From: CAZTWC01 sp964617105 [NCBI: uncultured Myxococcia bacterium]
GTDB taxonomy: Bacteria > CAZTWC01
DNA length: 7,830 nt
Assembly: GCA_964617105.1 (NCBI GenBank)
Contig: CAZTWC010000087.1
Location: forward strand, 4,905 to 12,734
Reading direction: 5' to 3'
In this document: positions 1-4,949 of the stretch, piece after piece
Numbering within the stretch: position 1 is the stretch's first letter
How the letters are laid out: every line of letters begins with the position of its first letter
Notes under the pieces: model-generated
What the model was told of the DNA's origin: nothing
What the model saw: only the letters and a program-made list of their open reading frames with translations
The model's database searches: none
Translations under genes and position numbers: made by a program

Positions 1-1088
1 GCGCTAAGAGCAAATTGAGCATGGAGATCGACCTCTCCAAATATTTCAGCCGTATTAAAGTGCAGGATATAGCCGTTTTGACCCGGCAATTGTGCACTCT
101 ATTAAACGCTGGTATCCCTTTGGTAGAATCGCTCACCGCTATTTCAGAACAGCAGGAAAATGAGCGGCTGAAAGTGATTCTGGCGGAAATAAAAGAGAAG
201 GTTAACGAGGGAAGTTCCCTGGCGGAGGCCTTAAAAAGATATCCCAAAGTCTTTTCTGCGCTTTACATCAATATGGTCCACGCTGGTGAATCATCCGGCG
301 CCCTGGAGATAGTTCTGGGACGATTAGCGGACTTTACTGAAAGCCAGGCCCAATTGCGGCAAAAAATTATGGGCACTATGATGTACCCCATAATCATGAT
401 ACTTATGAGCTGCGCTCTTTTGGCACTCCTTTTTTCGGTAGTTATCCCCAAGGTAACCCAAATTTTCGAAGACATGAAAGCATCTCTACCGATTTCCACC
501 AAAGCGTTGATTTTATTCAGCGATATAATGTCTAATTACTGGTATGTACTCCTGATTGTTATAGGAGGTGGAACCTTCCTGTTTTTCCGTTATATCAATA
601 GTGAAAAAGGTAAACTGGTTTGGGACCGCGTAGTGCTAAAAATTCCGCTGTTTGGCAGCCTGGTAAGGATGATCTCTATCTCCCGCTTTACAAAAACCCT
701 CGGCACTCTTTTAAACAGCGGCGTACCCCTTTTAGGCGCCATTGATATTGTAAAAAATATTGTCAGCAACAGTGTTATTGCCAAAGTGTTGGAAAAAGCC
801 AGAGACAGCATTAAAGAGGGGGAGTCCATTGCCGATCCTTTGAAACGAAGCGGCGAATTTCCCCCGATTGTGATTCACATGATCTCTATTGGAGAAAAAA
901 GCGGCCAGTTGGAAGATATGCTCCTTAAGGTTAGCGAATCCTATGAAAATCAAATAGAGGTCAGGCTTAACGCGCTCACCACCTTGCTGGAACCTCTAAT
1001 GATCGTGGTAATGGGATCCATGGTGGCTTTTATTGCTTTCTCTATCCTATTACCCATTTTACAAATGAATGAATTAATCAACAAGTAA
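1..1088 (+). CDS. gspF: Type II secretion inner-membrane platform protein GspF, 5' end outside window
   Basis: GspF is the polytopic inner-membrane protein of the T2SS platform; it is thought to couple the GspE ATPase to pseudopilin addition. Two homologous T2SF domains are visible. Numbering from the first full codon (base 3), domain 1 spans about residues 26-148 and domain 2 about 228-351. The halves align by eye: QLCTLLNAGIPLVESL with TLGTLLNSGVPLLGAI, and HAGESSGALE with SIGEKSGQLE. Membrane segments lie near 124-150, 178-197 and 324-351. A TTG (base 15) and an ATG (base 21) could be read as starts, but the frame is open to the window edge, the visible part is about 361 residues against roughly 400 for the family, and the usual N-terminal region before the conserved 'DIAVLTRQL' is missing. 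I therefore call it 5'-partial, starting before base 1. It ends with TAA, 59 nt before gspG. Confidence 0.95.
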   Translation, partial: AKSKLSMEIDLSKYFSRIKVQDIAVLTRQLCTLLNAGIPLVESLTAISEQQENERLKVILAEIKEKVNEGSSLAEALKRYPKVFSALYINMVHAGESSGALEIVLGRLADFTESQAQLRQKIMGTMMYPIIMILMSCALLALLFSVVIPKVTQIFEDMKASLPISTKALILFSDIMSNYWYVLLIVIGGGTFLFFRYINSEKGKLVWDRVVLKIPLFGSLVRMISISRFTKTLGTLLNSGVPLLGAIDIVKNIVSNSVIAKVLEKARDSIKEGESIADPLKRSGEFPPIVIHMISIGEKSGQLEDMLLKVSESYENQIEVRLNALTTLLEPLMIVVMGSMVAFIAFSILLPILQMNELINK

Positions 1089-1102
1089 CCAACCGGTAAG
1101 AA

Positions 1103-1125
1103 GTCCCTCAATTGCTATCAGGGAC
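1103..1125 (+). promoter_or_regulatory. Small hairpin in the gspF-gspG gap
   Basis: GTCCCT at 1103-1108 and AGGGAC at 1120-1125 form a perfect 6-bp inverted repeat around an 11-nt loop. It starts 15 nt after the gspF stop and ends 11 nt before the gspG ribosome binding site. No T-run follows (the next bases are CAAGCATATTT), so it is not a standard intrinsic terminator. A role in mRNA processing or in protecting the downstream gspG message is only an inference; a 6-bp stem could arise by chance. Confidence 0.4.
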
Positions 1126-1136
1126 CAAGCATATTT

Positions 1137-1142
1137 AGGAGG
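1137..1142 (+). promoter_or_regulatory. Strong ribosome binding site of gspG
   Basis: AGGAGG is a full Shine-Dalgarno match and lies 5 nt before the ATG at 1148. It overlaps a GTG at 1142 that is also in frame, which argues against that GTG as the start. It is one of the two best sites in the window (with gspL), which fits GspG being the most abundant pseudopilin. Confidence 0.85.
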
Positions 1143-1147
1143 TGCTC

Positions 1148-1594
1148 ATGAATACATTACAGAATTTACTTAAAGTTCTTAACCAAAGAGAAAAAATATT
1201 GAACCAGGCGGGTATGACCCTAATCGAAATTATGGTGGTTATAACCATCTTAGGGTTAATCGCCGGCGCAGTCAGTGTGGCAGTGTTTAACCAACTGCAC
1301 GAAGCCAAGGTTAAAACCACCGAGACCCAGATAAAAGATATAGAAAGTGCTCTGGAGTTGTTTCGTCTCTCTAACAACCGTTTTCCAACTACGGCTGAGG
1401 GATTGAACGGCCTGGTTAATCCCCCCAAGGGGCAACAGTTAATGAAAAAAGTCCCCAAGGACCCCTGGGATAATGAATATGTTTTTATCTGTCCCGGACA
1501 GCATAATCAGAAATCTTTTGACCTTTACTCCTACGGCGCTGACGGTGTAGAAGGGGGCTCAGAAAAAGGTAAAGATGTCACTAACTGGGAATAA
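1148..1594 (+). CDS. gspG: Major pseudopilin GspG
   Basis: GspG polymerises in the inner membrane into the periplasmic pseudopilus shaft that works as the T2SS piston or screw. The 148-residue product has a class III leader of 22 residues ending in QAG, then the cleavage and methylation motif MTLIEIMVV with the conserved Glu at mature position 5 (Glu27). The hydrophobic helix runs to about residue 48. The C-terminal half carries family signatures: FPTTAEGLNGL, DPWDNEYVF, and FDLYSYGADG followed by EGG and a terminal DVTNW. The last part corresponds to the calcium-binding loop known in GspG proteins. The length is normal for the family. The ATG at 1148 is chosen because AGGAGG precedes it by 5 nt. 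The stop TAA directly abuts the proposed TTG start of gspH, suggesting coupled translation. Maturation would need a prepilin peptidase encoded elsewhere. Confidence 0.97.
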   Translation: MNTLQNLLKVLNQREKILNQAGMTLIEIMVVITILGLIAGAVSVAVFNQLHEAKVKTTETQIKDIESALELFRLSNNRFPTTAEGLNGLVNPPKGQQLMKKVPKDPWDNEYVFICPGQHNQKSFDLYSYGADGVEGGSEKGKDVTNWE

Positions 1595-2317
1595 TTGACA
1601 TTTGTTATGTCTTCTAACAGTACCACACGCCCTGCTAGCCGCTTACCTATTAGAGGAACAGTCGGTTTTACTTTGCTGGAGATGATAGTGGCTATCTCGG
1701 TGATAGCCCTGGTGGTGGGACTGGTTATCCCTTCGGTGGACAGCCTGACCGGAGCCAGATTGAAAACAACCGCCAGTAAATTAGCGCTTACCATCAAGTA
1801 CATTTTTAACCGGTCGGCTATGACCAACCAACATTTCAGGATGGTATTCGACATGGACAAAAATTCCTGGTGGGTTGAGGCAGCAGATGGTAGATTCAGC
1901 CTGAAACAAAAACAGTACTATGTGGGAGAAGAAGAAGAGGAGGAAAAAAAAGCCAAGGAAGAGGAAAAAGAGGAAAGGGAGCGGAATGAAGGTATAGAGC
2001 CAGAGTCAAAGACCTTAATGGAACAACAGTTGGATAGTAAAAAAAAGCGAACGGCCTTTAGAAGTTTTTCCGAAAAAAAAATGATAAAAAAAGAGAAACT
2101 GCCGCAAGGAATCGAGATACAGGGGGTTTTGACAGCCCACCAGGAAGAGATCTTTGAAGATAGCAAAGCCTACCTCTATTTTTTTCCGTCCGGCTATGTG
2201 GAACAGGCTTATATCTACCTGGGAGACGATGCTAATGATATCTATACACTGGTGGTTCAACCATTGACCGGTAAAGCAAAAGTTTACAATGAACGGAAAG
2301 AACCTATACGTGACTGA
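1595..2317 (+). CDS. gspH: Minor pseudopilin GspH with charged insert
   Basis: GspH is a minor pseudopilin of the pseudopilus tip. The leader ends RGTVG and is followed by FTLLEMIVAISVIALVVGLV, with Glu at mature position 5 (Glu29) and a hydrophobic helix to about residue 46. The body has TTASKLALTIKYIFNRSAMT and, near the C-terminus, FFPSGYVEQAYIYL and QPLTGKAKVY, typical of GspH in deltaproteobacterial-type operons. Residues about 112-168 are an insert almost entirely of Glu, Lys and Arg that interrupts the globular domain and lengthens the protein to 240 residues, against roughly 150-200 for common family members. The start is uncertain. TTG at 1595 immediately follows the gspG stop, with GGGA 4 nt upstream; ATG at 1607 has no clear ribosome binding site and would give a leader of 20 instead of 24 residues. 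The function call does not depend on this choice. Confidence 0.9.
   Translation: MTFVMSSNSTTRPASRLPIRGTVGFTLLEMIVAISVIALVVGLVIPSVDSLTGARLKTTASKLALTIKYIFNRSAMTNQHFRMVFDMDKNSWWVEAADGRFSLKQKQYYVGEEEEEEKKAKEEEKEERERNEGIEPESKTLMEQQLDSKKKRTAFRSFSEKKMIKKEKLPQGIEIQGVLTAHQEEIFEDSKAYLYFFPSGYVEQAYIYLGDDANDIYTLVVQPLTGKAKVYNERKEPIRD
1924..1987 (+). repeat. Polypurine low-complexity tract in gspH
   Basis: The plus strand is pure purine at 1924-1952 and 1955-1981, broken only by CC at 1953-1954 and C at 1982. It encodes the Glu/Lys-rich insert of GspH. The tract consists of GAA, GAG and AAA codons in mixed order rather than an exact repeat unit. Confidence 0.8.
2039..2092 (+). other. Cluster of poly-A runs in gspH
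   Basis: Runs of A8 (2039-2046), A9 (2073-2081) and A7 (2086-2092) lie within 54 nt, with a further A8 at 1944-1951. All sit in Lys/Glu codons and the reading frame is intact across them. Runs of this length are prone to polymerase slippage. Losing one A at the A9 run brings a TGA stop immediately after it; gaining one A leads to a TGA about 28 codons later. Any slippage would therefore truncate GspH. Confidence 0.6.
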
Positions 2318-2318
2318 T

Positions 2319-2942
2319 ATGTTCCGTAGAATCTCTGATCAATCAAAAAAAATTACTTCCCGGGGATTTACCCTGCTGGAGGTATTGATCGCTATCGCTA
2401 TATTATCGATGTCGCTGATGGTTATTTACCAGACTCAGGGACGGGCGGTGCAAATGGCCAATTACGGTAAATTTATGTCCGTGGCTACCTTGCTGGTCCG
2501 CACCAAGATAATCGAAATCGAAGAGCAGTTGAAAGAGGAGGGTTTCAGCGATTTTGACGATGAAAAAGAAGGCACCTTTGAGGAGGAAGGGTTTGATAAA
2601 TTTCGCTGGTTGGCCAATATAAAAAAGATAACCATAAATTTACCGGAAAGTCTTTCCACCTCTGGCGGGGGCTTATCTGGGATGGGGGGAGGTGGCGACC
2701 AAAAAGATGGGGCGTCAAATAAACAGCAGATGGGCATGAATCTGGCTATGTTGGGTCCTCATTTGAAAACTATTGCTAAAATTTTAGAACAATCGGTGCG
2801 AGAACTAAAAATCACCGTTTTTTGGCCTTCTGGGCCTAAAAAAGAAAACAGTATAAATGTTACTACCCATGTGGTGGATTTCAAAAAGGCGGGGTTGGTG
2901 TCAGGTGGAACTAAAAATTTACCCTCTCTTAATAAAAAGTGA
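2319..2942 (+). CDS. gspI: Minor pseudopilin GspI, extended form
   Basis: GspI is a minor pseudopilin that nucleates the GspI-J-K tip complex. From ATG 2319 the leader is 16 residues (ending ITSRG), then FTLLEVLIAIAILSMSLMVI with Glu at mature position 5 (Glu21). Conserved features follow: TLLVRTKIIEIE (about 58-69), an acidic stretch EEGFSDFDDEKEGTFEEEGF (73-92), FRW and a strand, then a Gly-rich linker (about 113-126), a predicted helix and the closing strand RELKITVFWPSG (about 161-172). At about 207 residues it is much longer than the roughly 120-130 of gammaproteobacterial GspI; the acidic and Gly-rich inserts account for this and fit deltaproteobacterial-type homologues as I recall them. 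ATG 2319 lies 1 nt after the gspH stop (TGATATG), a re-initiation arrangement. An upstream ATG at 2289 would overlap gspH by 29 nt and add 10 residues. Neither has a clear Shine-Dalgarno site. Confidence 0.92.
   Translation: MFRRISDQSKKITSRGFTLLEVLIAIAILSMSLMVIYQTQGRAVQMANYGKFMSVATLLVRTKIIEIEEQLKEEGFSDFDDEKEGTFEEEGFDKFRWLANIKKITINLPESLSTSGGGLSGMGGGGDQKDGASNKQQMGMNLAMLGPHLKTIAKILEQSVRELKITVFWPSGPKKENSINVTTHVVDFKKAGLVSGGTKNLPSLNKK
2667..2695 (+). other. G-rich tract in gspI
   Basis: The plus strand has G runs at 2667-2671 (5), 2679-2681 (3) and 2684-2689 (6), then GG at 2691-2692 and 2694-2695. They encode the Gly-rich linker of GspI. Four separate runs of three are not present, so a quadruplex would have to be bulged or have two tetrads. 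Confidence 0.35.
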
Positions 2943-2944
2943 GG
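2941..2944 (+). promoter_or_regulatory. Ribosome binding site supporting the GTG start of gspJ
   Basis: GAGG overlaps the gspI stop codon and lies 7 nt before the GTG at 2952. A second GGAGG at 2948-2952 runs into the GTG itself and is only 2 nt from the alternative TTG at 2955, too close to serve it well. The GTG is therefore preferred. Confidence 0.5.
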
Positions 2945-2951
2945 TCCGGAG

Positions 2952-3662
2952 GTGTTGAACGATTCTATTTTAAAAATAAAACTTAAATCCTTAGGCTTCA
3001 CCCTGATGGAGGTGATGATCGCCATCGCTATTATCGGCACCATTGTCAGTATGATTTGGATATCTATCAACCGGGCCATAACTGTCCGGGAGCAGACCAT
3101 GGCCGTCAACGAACGCTACCAGGGGGTAAGATTGGCCCTAAATCGAATAGCCGGTGAGTTATCCATGGCTTTTTTGGTAAAGCATCAATTCTGGGACAAA
3201 CGGGTAAAAACCATGTTTAAAGGGATAGGTGAAAACCCGGCATCCCGTCTTACCTTTACCTCATTCAGCCACCAACGTCTGTTTACAGATGTTAACGAGA
3301 GTGATCAAAATGTGATCACTTACTATGGCGATGCCGATCCAGACGACCCCAATAAAACTAACTTATACCGGAGGGAAAAAGTCAGAATTGGCACTGAAAA
3401 TGAGAATTTAAACACAGATAAGTCCAGTAAGTATATATTGACCGAAGATATTAACGAATTCAAACTCGAATACTGGGACGAAAAGCAAAAAGAGTGGCTG
3501 TCTGATTGGGACAGTACCCAGGTGGAAAAAGCTGACCGGTTACCAAGTTTGGTTAAAATAGAATTAATTGTAAACGATCCTTTTGGCGAAGAGATTACCT
3601 TTGTTACTAAAACCAGGATCGCATTAACATCTCCCCTGAAGTTTAACAAAGGGGGAATATAG
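2952..3662 (+). CDS. gspJ: Minor pseudopilin GspJ
   Basis: GspJ is a minor pseudopilin of the tip complex, binding GspI and GspK in known systems. The 236-residue product has a 15-residue leader ending KLKSLG, then FTLMEVMIAIAIIGTIVSMI with Glu at mature position 5 (Glu20). The region REQTMAVNERYQGVRLALNR (about 46-65) matches the extended N-terminal helix of the family. LTFTSFSHQR and later VITYYGDAD, NLYRREK and the near-terminal IELIVNDPFGEEITF follow the usual strand order of GspJ. The length is normal. The start is GTG at 2952 (TTG at 2955 is possible); no ATG is available before the leader. It begins 9 nt after gspI and ends 44 nt before gspK. An 8-bp inverted repeat lies inside the coding region at 3300-3320. 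Confidence 0.94.
   Translation: MLNDSILKIKLKSLGFTLMEVMIAIAIIGTIVSMIWISINRAITVREQTMAVNERYQGVRLALNRIAGELSMAFLVKHQFWDKRVKTMFKGIGENPASRLTFTSFSHQRLFTDVNESDQNVITYYGDADPDDPNKTNLYRREKVRIGTENENLNTDKSSKYILTEDINEFKLEYWDEKQKEWLSDWDSTQVEKADRLPSLVKIELIVNDPFGEEITFVTKTRIALTSPLKFNKGGI
3300..3320 (+). repeat. Perfect 8-bp inverted repeat within gspJ
   Basis: The left arm AGTGATCA (3300-3307) and right arm TGATCACT (3313-3320) are exact reverse complements separated by the 5-nt spacer AAATG. They encode GspJ residues SDQNVIT (117-123). The shape could be a dyad operator or an mRNA stem with a 5-nt loop. It lies in the middle of an operon gene, so its function is unknown and it may be chance. Confidence 0.5.
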
Positions 3663-3697
3663 AAAAACTCGAATTGCAATAGGGGTTATTTAATATT

Positions 3698-3702
3698 AGG
3701 GA
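3698..3702 (+). promoter_or_regulatory. Ribosome binding site of gspK
   Basis: AGGGA lies 4 nt before the ATG at 3707 and supports that start over the adjacent in-frame TTG at 3704. It also supports it over the ATG at 3770, which has GGA directly abutting it and so no usable spacing. Confidence 0.6.
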
Positions 3703-3706
3703 ATTG

Positions 3707-4945
3707 ATGAATAGTAAAGTTGAGAAAATTAAAGATTTTTTTAACTGGAAAGTTATATCTCTACCCGGAATGAGCAGAAAGGGAGAGCGGGGGATAGCCT
3801 TGCTGATGGTGATCTCAGCCCTGGCTTTTTTAGCGGCTATTTCCATCGATTTTCAATATGATGCCCGAGTAAACTTGGCCCTGGCTGATAACCAGCGTAA
3901 CGCCCTTAAAGCCACCTACCTTTGCCATTCCGCCATCAATATTTCCAGGTTGGTGCTAATAGCCCAGATGCAACTTGACGAGATCGCCAAGAAGGGATTA
4001 ATGCAAAAAGTGGAACTTTGGCGGCTAATCCCCATTGACAGTGAAGTGGTAAAATCGATGGCTTCAGGTGACCTATTCGCCTCGGAAGCAGAGATGGATC
4101 AATTGGAAAAAGAATCTCCGCAAGATCGGGAAGAGCGGATGAAAGAGGAAACCGGTTTTGGTGATTTTGATGGTCACTTTGGTGCCTTTATCGAGGCTGA
4201 AGACGCCAAAATCAACCTCAATGGCATCGGCGGCACCTGGGTAGCCAGGGCGCAGCCTACCTATAACCAGTTGTTCGCCCTGATCCAACCAGACCTGTAT
4301 AATTTTATGTTTGAAACCATGGATGAAAATGGCCAGTTTACTGACCGTAAAGAGTTGATCAATGCGACCAGAGACTGGATCGATGACGATGAAGAGATGG
4401 ATTTTATTGATCCAATCACTGGTTTTAAAAAGGGGAGTGGTTACGAAGATTCCAGATACAATATGTTGAAAAGTCCCTATCAAAGTAAAAATGCCGAACT
4501 GTACAGTATAGCGGAAGCCTACCTGATTAAGGGATTCAATGATGAGTTTATGGAGTTATTCGCCGATAGATTTACCGTATATCCAAACCGCAAAATAAAC
4601 GTACAGGCAGCCGACCCTCAGGTAATCAGGGCTCTTTTACATGCCTTTGCAGAGCAAAAAAATGACCCTATTTTTCGTAACCATTTCCAGATGGATCAAA
4701 TCTTAAAAAAATATGTGGAAACCAGAACCATGTCCCCAATGAAAAAAGTTAAAGATTTTATAAAATTCTTTACCAACGAGGGAATCAGATTAAAACAAGT
4801 AGAGTTGAAAAAATCCATTGATGTAATAAGTAAAATCTATTCCATCAAGGCTCAGGCTGAAGTTGGAAAAGTGGTTAAAAATATCACCACCGTAATCGAA
4901 AGTAATGACAAAGGTGGTAAATATTTATATTGGCGCGAGGAGTAA
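3707..4945 (+). CDS. gspK: Tip pseudopilin GspK
   Basis: GspK is the large minor pseudopilin that caps the pseudopilus. The 412-residue product has a leader ending GERG (residues 26-29), then the hydrophobic segment IALLMVISALAFLAAISIDF. Mature position 5 is Met rather than Glu, as expected because GspK characteristically lacks Glu5. Family features include the early helix DARVNLALADNQRNALKATY, then GAFIEAEDAKINLNGIG (about 159-175), RDWIDDDEEMD (222-232), the stretch YNMLKSPYQSKNAELYSIAE (251-270), and RKINVQAADPQVIRALL (295-311), which resembles the helical repeat of the GspK central domain. The length is somewhat above the roughly 300-330 of gammaproteobacterial GspK. The 29-residue leader is long; starting at ATG 3770 would reduce it to 8 but lacks a spaced ribosome binding site. 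The gene ends 4 nt before gspL, whose ribosome binding site lies inside the gspK 3' end. Confidence 0.94.
   Translation: MNSKVEKIKDFFNWKVISLPGMSRKGERGIALLMVISALAFLAAISIDFQYDARVNLALADNQRNALKATYLCHSAINISRLVLIAQMQLDEIAKKGLMQKVELWRLIPIDSEVVKSMASGDLFASEAEMDQLEKESPQDREERMKEETGFGDFDGHFGAFIEAEDAKINLNGIGGTWVARAQPTYNQLFALIQPDLYNFMFETMDENGQFTDRKELINATRDWIDDDEEMDFIDPITGFKKGSGYEDSRYNMLKSPYQSKNAELYSIAEAYLIKGFNDEFMELFADRFTVYPNRKINVQAADPQVIRALLHAFAEQKNDPIFRNHFQMDQILKKYVETRTMSPMKKVKDFIKFFTNEGIRLKQVELKKSIDVISKIYSIKAQAEVGKVVKNITTVIESNDKGGKYLYWREE
4937..4942 (+). promoter_or_regulatory. Ribosome binding site of gspL inside the gspK 3' end
   Basis: GAGGAG lies 7 nt before the ATG at 4950 and encodes the last two residues of GspK (Glu-Glu). 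It fixes the gspL start at 4950 rather than at the in-frame ATG at 4905, which would add 15 residues before the conserved IVGLDIG start and overlap gspK by 41 nt. Confidence 0.85.
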
Positions 4946-4949
4946 AAAG

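Noticed and set aside
15-23. TTG (15) or ATG (21) as the true gspF start
   Set aside because: The frame is open upstream to the edge and the conserved N-terminal region of GspF would be missing; the gene more likely begins before the window.
1103-1136. Intrinsic terminator after gspF
   Set aside because: The 6-bp stem is not followed by a T-run, and the next gene belongs to the same pathway and begins within 60 nt.
1135-1458. 107-codon minus-strand open frame over gspG
   Set aside because: It is antisense to the conserved pseudopilin core of GspG; no independent support.
1595-1600. TTGACA resembling a -35 promoter box at the gspG-gspH junction
   Set aside because: No TATAAT-like box occurs at 16-18 nt downstream; the bases are the junction of the gspG stop and the gspH start.
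3663-3706. Promoter in the AT-rich gap before gspK
   Set aside because: TTGCAA and TAATAT are present but separated by only 11 nt, too close for a sigma-70 promoter.
4073-4483. 136-codon open frame on the minus strand inside gspK
   Set aside because: It is antisense to conserved GspK sequence, has no recognisable domain and is explained as a shadow of GspK codon use.
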